64,000 nucleotides of DNA, taken from positions 62,001 to 126,000 of the forward strand of contig NZ_SPNT01000008.1 of the NCBI RefSeq assembly GCF_004959855.1, in the 5' to 3' direction. This DNA is from Nitratireductor sp. XY-223. GTDB taxonomy: Bacteria; Pseudomonadota; Alphaproteobacteria; Rhizobiales; Rhizobiaceae. The position numbers and the translations under genes are program-made. Shown piece by piece: positions 34,275 to 43,537 of this stretch; position 1 is the first letter of the stretch; each line of letters begins with the position of its first letter. A model generated the notes under the pieces. The model did no database searches. It had not been told where the DNA came from and saw only the letters and a program-made list of their open reading frames with translations.

Positions 34275-35548
34275 TCCTCAAACTCCTCCAGGGGGTAGTG
34301 GGAGAGCAATTCCCATCCCGTGTCGGTCACGTGGATCATCTGCTCCAGCTTGACGCCCTCCATCGCGCCTTCTTCGCCAATATAGGATTCGACCGCAAGC
34401 ACCATGCCGGGTTTGACAACGCCGTCATATCCATATTCCTCAAGGTCTTCGCGGTAGGGGATCGACGGGTATTCATCGCAAAGCCCAACGCCGTGCGCCA
34501 GGCAGCCGTAGCGGTTCTTTTTGAAACGATCCGGTATCGGCCAGGAATTTTCGGCAATCTCGCGATAGGACATGCCCGGTCTGATCACGTCCATGTTGAA
34601 TTCGACCTGATCCCTCGCCATCCGGTAGAGCTCGACCTGCTCCCGCGACCACACATCACCGCACACCCAGGCCCGGGAGATGTCGGCGCAGTATCCATAT
34701 GGCCCGATCAGGTCGGTGTCGAAGGAAACCATGTCACCCGCTTCGATTATTCGCATCGAGCTTTCGTGAAACCAGGGATTGGTGCGCGGACCCGAAGCCA
34801 GAAGCCTGGTTTCGATCCACTCGCCGCCTTCCGCAACATTGACTTCGTGCAGTTTCGCCCAAAGCCCGTTTTCCGTGATGCCGGGCTCCAGCGCTTTGCG
34901 CATGGCGGTCATGCCCTTGTCGGCAACAGCGATGGCGGCTTTCATAAGCTGCAGTTCTTCCGCCGACTTGACCGAGCGCGCCACCTCGGCCACCCGTTGC
35001 CCGTCTACGATCTCAAAACCCAGCGACTGAATCGCGCTGCCCCCCAGATGCGACAGGCGGTCGATGGCCAGCCGTTTTTCACCGGGGCAGTACTTGTCCA
35101 TCAACCCGCCAATCTGGCGGCCGAAGGCAGCGGCCCATTCTTCCATTCGGTTGCCGGCGGCAAAAAAGTAATGGGCCGACATGACACCGTAATTGTCCAC
35201 GGTCGGCAGCCCTTCTGCCAGGAAGGGCATGTCGGCATAGTCCAACAGCGTCACAGGCCCTTCGGCCGGTACAAAAACGCAGCGGGTCTCGAAGTGCATG
35301 CACCAGATCTGCATGTTGGTGCAGTCCGTGACGTAGCGGGTGTTGATCGGATCAAGCAGCAGGAGACCTGGGACGTCCTGTCGCTGCATCTCCGCCTGCA
35401 CCCGGGCCAGACGATAGCGGCGCACGGTATCCAGATCGGCGGGTGGCCGGGAATGATCCATTGCGCCGTGTTGCACCGGACCCGGGCCGCGGTCCATGCG
35501 GATCGGCCATTGCCGGTCGTGATTGCTGATGACTTTGTTCTTTGCCAT
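34271..35548 (-). CDS. dddP: DddP-family M24 protein, probable DMSP lyase
   Basis: The 425-residue M24 (creatinase/aminopeptidase P fold) protein shares long stretches with DddP, including G-G-E-W-I-E-T-R-L-L-A-S-G-P-R-T-N-P-W-F at residues 241-260. All six metal ligands described for DddP can be placed at a constant 18-19 residue offset: Asp277, Asp279, Asp289, His352, Glu387, Glu402. Tyr347 and Asp358 match the reported catalytic Tyr366 and Asp377. DddP cleaves dimethylsulfoniopropionate to dimethyl sulfide and acrylate. It is 29 bases downstream of a dimethylglycine-dehydrogenase-like gene, so cotranscription is likely. A peptidase or creatinase-like role is the alternative, but the motif match favours DddP. 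Confidence 0.75.
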   Translation of the reverse strand: MAKNKVISNHDRQWPIRMDRGPGPVQHGAMDHSRPPADLDTVRRYRLARVQAEMQRQDVPGLLLLDPINTRYVTDCTNMQIWCMHFETRCVFVPAEGPVTLLDYADMPFLAEGLPTVDNYGVMSAHYFFAAGNRMEEWAAAFGRQIGGLMDKYCPGEKRLAIDRLSHLGGSAIQSLGFEIVDGQRVAEVARSVKSAEELQLMKAAIAVADKGMTAMRKALEPGITENGLWAKLHEVNVAEGGEWIETRLLASGPRTNPWFHESSMRIIEAGDMVSFDTDLIGPYGYCADISRAWVCGDVWSREQVELYRMARDQVEFNMDVIRPGMSYREIAENSWPIPDRFKKNRYGCLAHGVGLCDEYPSIPYREDLEEYGYDGVVKPGMVLAVESYIGEEGAMEGVKLEQMIHVTDTGWELLSHYPLEEFED

Positions 35549-35577
35549 TTACCCTGCAACTCCCAGCCGGTTCGGTG

Positions 35578-38001
35578 TCAGGTCCGCATGCGCAGGCCTT
35601 CGGGGTCGATCGGCGGGGCCGTCAACAGGCGGGCATCGCGCATCTCACCGACCAGTTCGACCTGATAGACGGCGTTCGCATCGACCTCTTGGGGGAAGAT
35701 ATAGCCCAGCGCGAGGCTTTTCCCCGCGCAGAACCCGTATCCGCCGGAGCTGGTGTAGCCCACCAGTTTGCCGTCCCTGTAAACTGGTTCGCCGCCATAA
35801 GCGTCGGACGCGCCGGCATCCACGGCAAACTGAACGAAGCTTTCGCGTGGTCCGGCTTCCCTGGCATCCAAGGCAGCCTGACGCCCGATGAATTCTTCCT
35901 TGCTGTAACGCACAAACCGGGCGAGGGCGGTTTCGTGCGGATAATAATCCGAGGTCAGTTCCATTCCCCATGCGGCGAAACCCTTTTCAAGCCGCAGCGC
36001 CATCAGCGCGTGACCGCCGGCAAGGGTTAGCCCGTGTGGCCTGCCCGCATCCATGATCTCGTCATAGACCGACCTCTGGTATTCCATGGGCATGTAGATC
36101 TCGTATCCGCATTCGCCCGTGTAGGAAACGCGGATGACATAGGCGCCGGGGCAAGGGCCGATCTCCATTTCCCGACCGGACAGGAAGGGGAAATCGGCGC
36201 CGTCGAAGCTGGTGCCAGGCGCCAGCGCCGCCATGATCTTGCGGGCATTGGGCCCGGCCAGGTGCAGACCCGCATAACGGTTGGTCAGGTTTTCATAAGC
36301 CACTCCGCCTTCCGGCATCTGTTCAAGGAACCAGCGTTCGTGGATCTTCTCCATGGACCCCGACCCCAATACCAGACAACTTTCCTCGCTCGGCCGTGTC
36401 ACGGTGAAATCACCGATGACCTTGCCGCCACGGCTGAGCATGGGGCTGAGTGCGGATTTTCCGATTTTCGCAGGCATTTTGTTGGCCAGCAGCTTGTCCA
36501 GAAACGCAACCGCGCCCTTGCCGCTGAAGCGATACTTGCCATAGCTTGTCAACTCGAACAGACCGGCAGTTTCCCGGACCGCGCGGCTTTCACGTTCCAC
36601 CGCCGCATACCAGGCGGGGCGTTCGTAAGAATTGGTCTCGGTGCGCTCTTCCTCGTTTGCAGCATACCAATAGGCATCTTCCCAACCGCAGGTCTCGCCA
36701 AACACGGCCCCGGCCTCTTTCAGGCGGTCATATACGGGCGACGTTTTCATCGGACGGGCCGCTGGAAAGGTCTGGTACGGATAAACCCGGCTGGAGCGGT
36801 TTTCATACCAGTATTTCGTCATCTCCCTGGAATAGCGCGTACCGGCATAATCCGCATAGCGGGCCACATCCCAGAAACTGACATCGAGGCTCGGTTCACC
36901 CTCAATGATCCATTCCGCCAGGACCTTGCCGATGCCGCCACCCTGGTTGAAGCCGGTCATGACGCCGTTGGCGCAGAAATAGCCGGGCTTGCCCGGATAC
37001 GGACCGATCAATGGCCCGAGATCGGGGGAGAAAATCATCGGGCCGTTGATCACGTTTTTGATCCCTGCGTCGGCAAGGCTCGGGATCAACTCGACCGCCT
37101 CAAGGAATTCGTTTTCCATACGGCTGAGGTCATTGGGCAGAAGTTCATGGCCAAAGTCGAGCGGAGTGCCTTCTTCCGCCCAGTGTACGCACTTGCTCTC
37201 ATATGCACCGATCAGCAACCCCTTGCCCTCAGGACGCATGTAGAGGTTCGCATCGGCATAGGACAAAAGCGCATGGCCGGTTTCAAGGTTTTCCATCTCA
37301 GGGATATTCTCGGTGACCAGGTAGTGGTGCTCCACTGGCATCAGGGGCAGTCTGATCCCCGCCAGCGCCGCCACTTCGCGCCCCCACAGGCCGGCGGCAT
37401 TGACCAGATAGTCGGCGCAGATGGTGCCGTTTTCGGTCACCACCTCCCATTTGCCGTCGTCGCGTTGATTGGTTTCCAGCACGGGCGTATGGCGATGGAT
37501 GGTGGCACCGTAATTGCGCGCCGCCTTGGCAAAAGCGTGGGTGACACTGGCGGGATCACAGTAGCCGGCTGCCTTTTCGTACAGGACTGCCGTCAGATCG
37601 TCGGTGTTCAGCGCCGGAGCCAGTTCTTTGGCCCGTTCGGGCGAAATGAACTCGGACTCAATGCCGAAGCGCTTGCCGAAGGCATGGGCAATGGCCAGCG
37701 TCTTGACCTCTTCCCTGTCTTTCGCGATCAGCAGTTCGCCATTGTAGTGCAGACCGCATTCCTGTCCGCTCTCCCGCTCCAGTTGGGGATAGAGGTCGAT
37801 GGTGTATTTCTGCAGCAACGCCGCGTTTCCGGGGGCGGTCAGGGTAAACAGATTGCCGGCGGCATGCCAGGATGATCCGGCTGTCAGTTCCTGACGTTCC
37901 ACCAGCACCACATCCTTCCAACCGCTCTTGGCCAGATGGTAGAGGACACTGCAACCAACGACTCCACCGCCAATTATGACCACTTTCGCATCTGATTGCA
38001 T
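35578..38001 (-). CDS. Dimethylglycine/sarcosine dehydrogenase-like FAD oxidoreductase with GcvT domains
   Basis: The 807-residue protein has an N-terminal DAO-type FAD domain (V-V-I-I-G-G-G-V-V-G-C-S at residues 7-18; S-S-W-H-A-A-G-N with His46, the position of the covalent FAD-linked His in dimethylglycine dehydrogenase) and C-terminal GcvT domains (about residues 420-800). It should oxidatively N-demethylate a methylated glycine and pass the carbon to tetrahydrofolate. ATG 38001 was chosen at the FAD fold start; an ATG at 38070 would add 23 residues. It heads a two-gene operon with the DddP-like gene and is divergent from a Pot-type ABC importer. The exact amine, or possibly another onium compound, is unknown. 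Confidence 0.85.
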   Translation of the reverse strand: MQSDAKVVIIGGGVVGCSVLYHLAKSGWKDVVLVERQELTAGSSWHAAGNLFTLTAPGNAALLQKYTIDLYPQLERESGQECGLHYNGELLIAKDREEVKTLAIAHAFGKRFGIESEFISPERAKELAPALNTDDLTAVLYEKAAGYCDPASVTHAFAKAARNYGATIHRHTPVLETNQRDDGKWEVVTENGTICADYLVNAAGLWGREVAALAGIRLPLMPVEHHYLVTENIPEMENLETGHALLSYADANLYMRPEGKGLLIGAYESKCVHWAEEGTPLDFGHELLPNDLSRMENEFLEAVELIPSLADAGIKNVINGPMIFSPDLGPLIGPYPGKPGYFCANGVMTGFNQGGGIGKVLAEWIIEGEPSLDVSFWDVARYADYAGTRYSREMTKYWYENRSSRVYPYQTFPAARPMKTSPVYDRLKEAGAVFGETCGWEDAYWYAANEEERTETNSYERPAWYAAVERESRAVRETAGLFELTSYGKYRFSGKGAVAFLDKLLANKMPAKIGKSALSPMLSRGGKVIGDFTVTRPSEESCLVLGSGSMEKIHERWFLEQMPEGGVAYENLTNRYAGLHLAGPNARKIMAALAPGTSFDGADFPFLSGREMEIGPCPGAYVIRVSYTGECGYEIYMPMEYQRSVYDEIMDAGRPHGLTLAGGHALMALRLEKGFAAWGMELTSDYYPHETALARFVRYSKEEFIGRQAALDAREAGPRESFVQFAVDAGASDAYGGEPVYRDGKLVGYTSSGGYGFCAGKSLALGYIFPQEVDANAVYQVELVGEMRDARLLTAPPIDPEGLRMRT

Positions 38002-38450
38002 GGCACCCACGTCACCTTTGTCGATCGTTCCCGGTGCGAAGACTGTCAGGCAGGGTGGAAAGGAGCTCAAACAAATTTAATTCCGGTGTCCTTAAATTTT
38101 TTTCGGCCGGACCGCCGGCCGTTTTTGTCGGGCCCGGGGTATTCGGCATGTTTCTCTCGGAATTTTTCTTGCCGACGTTCAAATTTTTTTCGTTTGAGAT
38201 TGAATCGCGGCTGTCGGAACCTCTCTGGAAAACAATTTTTGAGCGCAACGGCTTTCCGGTTTTGCGATGGGGCGCGGTGAGGAGCAGCCTCGGCAGTGGA
38301 ATAGTGGTCCTGGAACCTCATGCGCAGGTCACTTGATCGCGTGTAGAAAAAGCCGCCTTCCCGGGTGCCAAACCCGATGGAATTTTATGCGTGCGCCAAG
38401 CGGGGTGGGTGTTAGCCTTTGGAAGCAATTGTGCCCGAGAGGAGCAAAGG
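38002..38450. other. Divergent intergenic region (449 bp) with plus-strand terminator-like hairpin
   Basis: No gene is supported. A 12-base direct repeat, AAATTTTTTTCG, occurs at 38094-38105 and 38181-38192; the A/T-tracts could bend DNA. A strong hairpin with a T-run at 38104-38126 faces the importer genes. The remainder, before the TTG start at 38451, may be a transcribed leader. Confidence 0.55.
38104..38126 (+). terminator. Rho-independent terminator-like hairpin in importer leader
   Basis: CGGCCGG (38104-38110), loop ACCG, CCGGCCG (38115-38121) and TTTTT (38122-38126) make a 7-bp GC stem with a T-run on the plus strand. No plus-strand gene precedes it before the divergent oxidoreductase, so it may be an attenuator or terminate antisense or small RNA transcription. 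Confidence 0.5.
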
Positions 38451-39308
38451 TTGAATTTAAGAAGCGAGACGGCCAAGGGCACCGCGCTAAGCGCACCGGC
38501 CACCCTCTATGTGGGTCTTCTCGTTGCGGCTCCGCTGATTATTCTCATTGCCTATTCCCTATGGACACAAACCTATGTCGATCTGGACCGAACGCCGACG
38601 CTGGCCAATTATCGGGAGGCGCTGACCGATCCGTTGGTCCGGCACCTTATGATCCGGTCCATATTGATCTCTGCGGCTGTCACCGTTGTCACAGTGGCGC
38701 TCGCCTATCCGATCGCCTATTTCATAGCGCTGAAAGCAAAGAAGAAAACGCTTTGGCTTTTGCTGATAACCATTCCGTTCTGGTCAAGCTACCTGCTGCG
38801 TGTGTTTGCCTGGAAACTGATTTTGGGCTTCAACGGAGTCATGAATTCGGCGTTGCTGGCGCTGGGGTTGATCGACGAGCCGCTGACCTTCTTGTTGTAC
38901 AACGAGTTTGCGGTGGTTCTCACGCTGGCGCACGCCTGGGCGCCCTTTGCCATTCTGCCGATTTTCGTGTCAATCCAGAAGATCGACCCGAGTCTTCTGG
39001 AAGCCGCAACGGATTTGGGCAGCAACAAGCTGGAGAGCTTCCTGCGCGTGACCCTGCCGCTGACCACTCAGGGGATCATCGCCGCCTGCCTGATCATTTT
39101 CATTCCGACCGTTGGTGATTATGTGACGCCGTCGCTCGTTGGCGGATCCGATGGCAAGATGATCGCAAATCTCATCCAGGTGCAGTTCGGCGCGGCCAAC
39201 AACTGGCCCCTGGGCGCCACCCTTTCGCTGCTGGCGATGCTGTCGGTCGGATTTGTCGCCATCGTCTTTGTGATCGGCGCGTCGACACTGGGGAGGCGGA
39301 TCAGGTGA
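38451..39308 (+). CDS. ABC transporter permease (PotB-like)
   Basis: The 285-residue integral membrane protein has about six helices and an EAA loop, E-A-A-T-D-L-G-S-N-K-L-E-S-F-L-R-V-T-L-P, near residue 185. It belongs to the spermidine/putrescine (PotB/PotI) family. TTG 38451 is the chosen start because AGAGGAGCAAAGG precedes it; an in-frame ATG at 38391 lacks a ribosome site and adds 20 poorly conserved residues. First of four genes for a complete importer. Confidence 0.87.
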   Translation: MNLRSETAKGTALSAPATLYVGLLVAAPLIILIAYSLWTQTYVDLDRTPTLANYREALTDPLVRHLMIRSILISAAVTVVTVALAYPIAYFIALKAKKKTLWLLLITIPFWSSYLLRVFAWKLILGFNGVMNSALLALGLIDEPLTFLLYNEFAVVLTLAHAWAPFAILPIFVSIQKIDPSLLEAATDLGSNKLESFLRVTLPLTTQGIIAACLIIFIPTVGDYVTPSLVGGSDGKMIANLIQVQFGAANNWPLGATLSLLAMLSVGFVAIVFVIGASTLGRRIR

Positions 39309-40090
39309 AGCGCTTATCCGGACTTCAGACCTATGCTATTTTGTATCTGGTCTTCCTCTATGTGCCGGTTCTTTTGTTGCCGCTGTTTTCTTTCAACGAC
39401 GGCACCATCGTGGCTTTCCCGATCAAGGGCTGGACCCTTGAGTGGTACCGGCAGCTGGCCGGGGAGGCAACGCTGTTGAATTCGCTGGTCAACAGTTTGA
39501 TCGTCGGATCGGTTGCAGCTTTACTGTCCACCTCAATGGGGCTTTTCGCAGCGAGGGCCTTTGTCCGCTACCAGTTCACCGGCAAGAGGTTTTCAGAGGG
39601 CATAGTCATGCTGCCGCTGGTGGTTCCCGGCATCATCGTGGCCTCTTCGATGCTGGTTCTGTTTATATCGGTTGGCCTCAGACCTTCATTGACCGCTGTG
39701 ATACTCGGGCACACATTACTTGCCCTGCCATTTTCGGTTTCAATATTGAAATCGGCTTTTGACGATTTCGACATATCGCTGGAAGAGGCGGCCTTCGATC
39801 TTGGATCCGGCGTATGGGAAACCTTCCGTCGTGTGACCCTGCCCATCGTTGTCCCCGGGATTGTCTCCAGCATTTTGGTCACCTTCACGGTCAGTTTCGA
39901 TGAATTCGTCCTGGCCTTCTTCCTGAGCGGAAACGATCCAACGCTTCCGGTTTACATCTGGAGCCAGATTCGTTTCCCCGCCAAACTGCCCAACACGTTG
40001 GCGCTGGGCTCGCTGCTGCTGTTGGCCTCGGTGCTGCTTTTGGTCGTTGCCGAACTCTTCCGCCGCCGCTCGTCGAACAAGCTTGTATGA
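39305..40090 (+). CDS. ABC transporter permease (PotC-like)
   Basis: The 261-residue membrane protein has an EAA loop, E-E-A-A-F-D-L-G-S-G-V-W-E-T-F-R-R-V-T-L-P, near residue 160, and pairs with the upstream permease. GTG start in a GTGA overlap shows tight coupling. The two permeases and the ATPase form the membrane complex that takes solute from the downstream binding protein. Confidence 0.88.
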   Translation: MKRLSGLQTYAILYLVFLYVPVLLLPLFSFNDGTIVAFPIKGWTLEWYRQLAGEATLLNSLVNSLIVGSVAALLSTSMGLFAARAFVRYQFTGKRFSEGIVMLPLVVPGIIVASSMLVLFISVGLRPSLTAVILGHTLLALPFSVSILKSAFDDFDISLEEAAFDLGSGVWETFRRVTLPIVVPGIVSSILVTFTVSFDEFVLAFFLSGNDPTLPVYIWSQIRFPAKLPNTLALGSLLLLASVLLLVVAELFRRRSSNKLV

Positions 40091-40097
40091 GGCCAGC

Positions 40098-41207
40098 ATG
40101 ACTGAAAAGAACATCATCGAAATGACCGGCGTGCAGAAACGCTTCGGATCATTCCAGGCGGTGTCCGATCTGACACTTTCATTGCGCGAGGGCGAGTTCT
40201 TTTCACTGCTGGGGCCGTCCGGCTGCGGCAAAACGACGGCCCTTCGCATGATTGCGGGTTTTCAGGAGCCGACGGAAGGCAAGGTGGTCATCGACGGCCA
40301 GGACATGGACGGCATTGCCGCCAACAAGCGTCCGACCAACATGGTGTTCCAGAGTTATGCCATTTTTCCGCATCTCGATGTCGGCGACAACGTGGCTTAC
40401 GGGTTGCGCAATCGCGGCATCGCCAGGGCGGAAATAAACAGGCAGGTCAGCGAAGCGCTGGAAATGGTCGAACTTGGCGGGCTGGAGAGGCGGGGCGCAA
40501 ACGAGTTGTCAGGCGGACAGAGACAGCGTGTGGCGCTGGCGCGCGCTTTGGTGATGCGCCCCAAGGTGCTGTTGCTGGACGAGCCGCTGTCGGCGCTCGA
40601 CAAGAAGCTGCGCGAGCAGATGCAGTTCGAGATGCGGCATCTGCAGCAAAGCCTTGGGATCACCTTCGTGATGGTGACCCATGACCAGTATGAGGCGATG
40701 ACCATGTCTGACCGGATCGGCGTGATGTTTGAGGGCCGGCTGGTTCAGGTCGATGCGCCGGCGACGCTTTACGCCAGTCCGTCCAACCGCGAAGTCGCGT
40801 CGTTTATCGGTGAGATGAACTTTATGCCGGGTGCGGTGAAGGAGGAAACAGATACATCGCTTACAGTCGAGTCGCCTGGATTCGGCACCATGACGATACC
40901 GCGCAACCCGAATGTAGAGACCCCAGGCAAATCGGTGTTGCTGGGAATCCGGCCGGAACAGTTGGAAATCGCCAAGGAACAGCCGCCTGAATACGATGCC
41001 ACTGTCGAAGGCGTCGTTCGAGACGTCGCCTTTTACGGAGAGAATGTCCACTACCATGTGCGCGTGGACGGCGTCGATTCGCGCATAGCAATCTCCGTAC
41101 CGAACTATTTTCACACGGTAGACCATGGGCCGGGCGACAAGGTCTGGCTCGGCGTGCAAGGGGAATCCGTGATCGATCTGGGACAACAATCAGACAAACC
41201 AATCTAA
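40098..41207 (+). CDS. ABC transporter ATP-binding protein (PotA-like)
   Basis: The 369-residue protein has Walker A G-P-S-G-C-G-K-T-T near residue 40, signature L-S-G-G-Q-R-Q-R near 138, Walker B V-L-L-L-D-E-P near 158, the H-loop in V-T-H-D-Q-Y-E-A, and a C-terminal TOBE domain (about 280-360). This layout is that of polyamine, iron and spermidine importers. It starts 7 bases after the permease; 12 bases separate it from the binding protein gene. Confidence 0.92.
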   Translation: MTEKNIIEMTGVQKRFGSFQAVSDLTLSLREGEFFSLLGPSGCGKTTALRMIAGFQEPTEGKVVIDGQDMDGIAANKRPTNMVFQSYAIFPHLDVGDNVAYGLRNRGIARAEINRQVSEALEMVELGGLERRGANELSGGQRQRVALARALVMRPKVLLLDEPLSALDKKLREQMQFEMRHLQQSLGITFVMVTHDQYEAMTMSDRIGVMFEGRLVQVDAPATLYASPSNREVASFIGEMNFMPGAVKEETDTSLTVESPGFGTMTIPRNPNVETPGKSVLLGIRPEQLEIAKEQPPEYDATVEGVVRDVAFYGENVHYHVRVDGVDSRIAISVPNYFHTVDHGPGDKVWLGVQGESVIDLGQQSDKPI

Positions 41208-41219
41208 GGAGGAAGACAA

Positions 41220-42278
41220 ATGCACTTCAAGACTATCGGAGGTGTAGCGCTGGCTGCGTCCTTGGTGGCGACCACGGCGCTTGCCGATGCTGGAAAACTG
41301 ACAGTCTTCGACTGGTCAGGTTACGAGGACCCGGGTTTTTTCGGCAGTTATGTCGAAAAACATGGCGGCCCGCCCAGCTATACCTTCTTTGGAAGTGTGG
41401 ATGAGGCCTTTACCAAGCTTCAATCGGGCTTTGCGGCCGACCTCGCGCACCCCTGTTCCGACGCCGTCCGCAAATGGCATGCCGCCGGGCTGTTGCAGCC
41501 GTTGGATACCTCCAAACTCAAGAACTGGGACGCTCTGTTGCCCGAAATCAAGAACGTCGACGGTGTTACCATTGATGGTGAGGTATGGATGATGCCATTC
41601 GAATGGGGCAACACCGGACTGATCTACCGTACCGACAAGATCTCCGACGATGAGATTTCCCTGCAACTGCTCGCTGACCCGGCCTATCAAGGAAAAGTCG
41701 CCTTGCCGGATGGCGCCATGTCTTCCTACGCGCTGGCCGCCCTGGCAACGGGCAACGGTGCCAACTACACGAACATGACGGACGAGCAATTCAAGGCCGC
41801 GTCGGATTTCCTGCGCTCGGTGCATCCCAACGTGCGGTTCTACTGGGCCGATGCCGGTCAGATGGACCAGGCGATGGCCAGCGGCGAGCTGGATATGGGC
41901 TGGGCCTGGAACCAGTCGGAGTTGAACCTGATCTGGAACGGCACCGAAGCCAAAATGATGCGCGATGTGGACAAGGGTGTCGCCACCTGGGTTTGCGGCT
42001 ATGTGCACCTGAAGTCCTCGACCACGCCGACGGATCAGGTCTACGATCTGCTCAACGCGCTTAGCGAACCCGCTTCCGGAAAATACATCATCGAAAGTTG
42101 GGGCTACCCGCACGCAAACGAGCAAGCATATCCGATCTCGGATCAGGCGATCATCAAGCAGTACGGATTTGATGATCCGAACGCGTTTTTCGAAGGCTCC
42201 TTGTTTTTCGACGCGGTGAATCCGGAACTCGAGGCCAAAATGCTCAAAGAGTTCGAGCGCATCAAGGCAGGTTTCTGA
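41220..42278 (+). CDS. ABC transporter solute-binding protein (PotD/PotF-like)
   Basis: The 352-residue protein has a signal peptide cleaved near T-A-L-A-D-A (residue 23) and then L-T-V-F-D-W-S-G-Y-E-D-P, typical of PotD-like proteins. AAGGAGGA precedes the start. It is the last gene of the importer, whereas binding proteins in many Pot operons also sit at the end. The genes around it handle methylated glycines, so a quaternary amine or betaine is as likely a ligand as a polyamine. Confidence 0.88.
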   Translation: MHFKTIGGVALAASLVATTALADAGKLTVFDWSGYEDPGFFGSYVEKHGGPPSYTFFGSVDEAFTKLQSGFAADLAHPCSDAVRKWHAAGLLQPLDTSKLKNWDALLPEIKNVDGVTIDGEVWMMPFEWGNTGLIYRTDKISDDEISLQLLADPAYQGKVALPDGAMSSYALAALATGNGANYTNMTDEQFKAASDFLRSVHPNVRFYWADAGQMDQAMASGELDMGWAWNQSELNLIWNGTEAKMMRDVDKGVATWVCGYVHLKSSTTPTDQVYDLLNALSEPASGKYIIESWGYPHANEQAYPISDQAIIKQYGFDDPNAFFEGSLFFDAVNPELEAKMLKEFERIKAGF

Positions 42279-42710
42279 AACCGTCGCTTCCGGGGGTGAC
42301 AGCCCCCGGATTCCGTGGGCGCCGCCTGATATCCGCCGGTCCGGCCAGAGACTTGCGCGTAAACGTTGATATGGTCCTCGGCACATTAACCGAGATTCGT
42401 GCCGCGGCAGGGATGCGGCATATGCGTTCCTTTGCGCTTGTAATCGCACGGCTGTTTTAACTCAACAAACGGCGTCGGAACGCCGGCCAGCGTCCAGTTC
42501 AAGGACTCAATCGAAGAGTGATCCGAAGTATCTCAAGGCGCTTCCGTCAGTGGATTGGACCAGTCTGGACCACCATCATGCCGCCGTTTGGACAGCGTAT
42601 GCTCACCGATTTAGAGCTTAATTTGCGGATCGGCGGACGACACGAGCAAACACGCAACTTGTAGATTTGAACCGGCCGCGGACCCGTTTGGAGCTGAATG
42701 GAAATACCAT
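42279..42710. other. Convergent intergenic region (432 bp)
   Basis: Beyond the hairpin at 42289-42310, the region holds a small inverted repeat (CGGCGT 42470-42475 and ACGCCG 42480-42485). No reading frame with recognisable family features is present and no repeat or integration remnant is evident. Confidence 0.55.
42289..42310 (+). terminator. Hairpin after the PotD-like gene
   Basis: TCCGGGGG (42289-42296), loop TGACAG, CCCCCGGA (42303-42310) form a perfect 8-bp GC-rich stem, 10 bases after the stop. No T-run follows, so its role may be termination helped by Rho or mRNA protection. Confidence 0.55.
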
Positions 42711-43460
42711 TCACCCGTCGGCATTTTCCAGCATGGAACCGTGAATGGCGCGCGCGCCGGTCACGAAAATCCGGACATCGTTCTCGATGGCGCGATCAAT
42801 GTTCTTGGCGATCGGCAGCCCGTAAGCAAAATGGCGCACAGCGCGATAGAAGAACATGCCGTGAAGTCCCCATACGAGCTCCAGTTCCTCGCTGGTGATC
42901 GGCACTTTTTCCATTGACGGCAATCCGTGTTCGTGGCGCAGTTCCCGGCAAACCGGCACAAGTATCTTGTCTTTGATGATGGCCAGATAGCGATCGTTGA
43001 TATCAACGCCTTTCAAGCCCGAATAGAGAAAGATCCGCACCCAGACAAAGTCGTACACCGCTCGCGCATACTGCCTGTAAAATGTCGTCAGCCGATCCGC
43101 CAGCGGGCGGTTGCGGTCTGGAATGAGGCTTTCCCATTCGGAATTCCAGCGCTGCAGGTAGATTTCCTGATAGACCCTTTCAATGAGGCTCTCCTTGCTG
43201 GGAAAATATCTGTAGAGGAGCGGCTGCGTGATACCGAGTCGCTTCGCCAGGTCCCGCGTCTTGCCTTCGAAACCGTATTCGGCAAAAAAACCGATTGCCC
43301 CGTCAACGATCAGAGCCTCGCGCTCCGAAGGATTCATCCGTTTGCGCCTGTCCTTCGAAGTCTTCGTTGCACCCTGATCCGGGACGGGTAATGGGTCATC
43401 CATCGCTTCCACCGCCAATGCTAGCTGGTTGTCCGTTCCGCCATCATGACGAAGCGGCAC
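42711..43460 (-). CDS. TetR family regulator of the molybdenum-hydroxylase operon
   Basis: The protein of up to 249 residues has the TetR helix-turn-helix (A-I-G-F-F-A-E-Y-G-F-E-G-K-T, then L-A-K-R-L-G-I-T-Q-P-L-L-Y-R-Y-F). GTG 43460 is preceded by AGGAG at 11 bases; ATG 43403 (230 residues, GGAAG upstream) is an equally reasonable start. It is divergent from the coxM-like gene, and the gap holds two adjacent 22-bp palindromes overlapping a rightward promoter. It therefore very probably represses the operon and itself, with release by the substrate. Confidence 0.85.
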   Translation of the reverse strand: MPLRHDGGTDNQLALAVEAMDDPLPVPDQGATKTSKDRRKRMNPSEREALIVDGAIGFFAEYGFEGKTRDLAKRLGITQPLLYRYFPSKESLIERVYQEIYLQRWNSEWESLIPDRNRPLADRLTTFYRQYARAVYDFVWVRIFLYSGLKGVDINDRYLAIIKDKILVPVCRELRHEHGLPSMEKVPITSEELELVWGLHGMFFYRAVRHFAYGLPIAKNIDRAIENDVRIFVTGARAIHGSMLENADG

Positions 43461-43485
43461 GGGTTCGTCTGCTCCTATTTGAGTG

Positions 43486-43514
43486 TTGACTCGTTATTTA
43501 TCAAGCGATATATA
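43486..43514 (+). promoter_or_regulatory. Promoter of the molybdenum-hydroxylase operon
   Basis: TTGACT (43486-43491), a 17-base spacer and TATATA (43509-43514) lie about 45 bases before the TTG start of the first gene. The first TetR operator covers the spacer and the -10, as expected for repression by exclusion of polymerase. Confidence 0.6.
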
Positions 43515-43537
43515 ACTAATTATCAAATGATAAATAA
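43494..43537. promoter_or_regulatory. Tandem pair of 22-bp TetR-type operators
   Basis: Site 1 (43494-43515) is TTATTTATC-N4-GATATATAA, 8 of 9 positions symmetric; site 2 (43516-43537) is CTAATTATC-N4-GATAAATAA, 7 of 9 symmetric. The outer arms GTTATTTATCA (43493-43503) and TGATAAATAAC (43528-43538) are exact inverted copies. The sites abut without a gap, giving a 22-bp centre spacing, so two dimers could bind on the same face side by side. Confidence 0.68.

Noticed and set aside
36034-37875. Plus-strand open frame (613 codons) opposite the dimethylglycine-dehydrogenase-like gene
   Set aside because: The opposite strand encodes a complete FAD-GcvT enzyme; the plus-strand translation has no recognisable domain.
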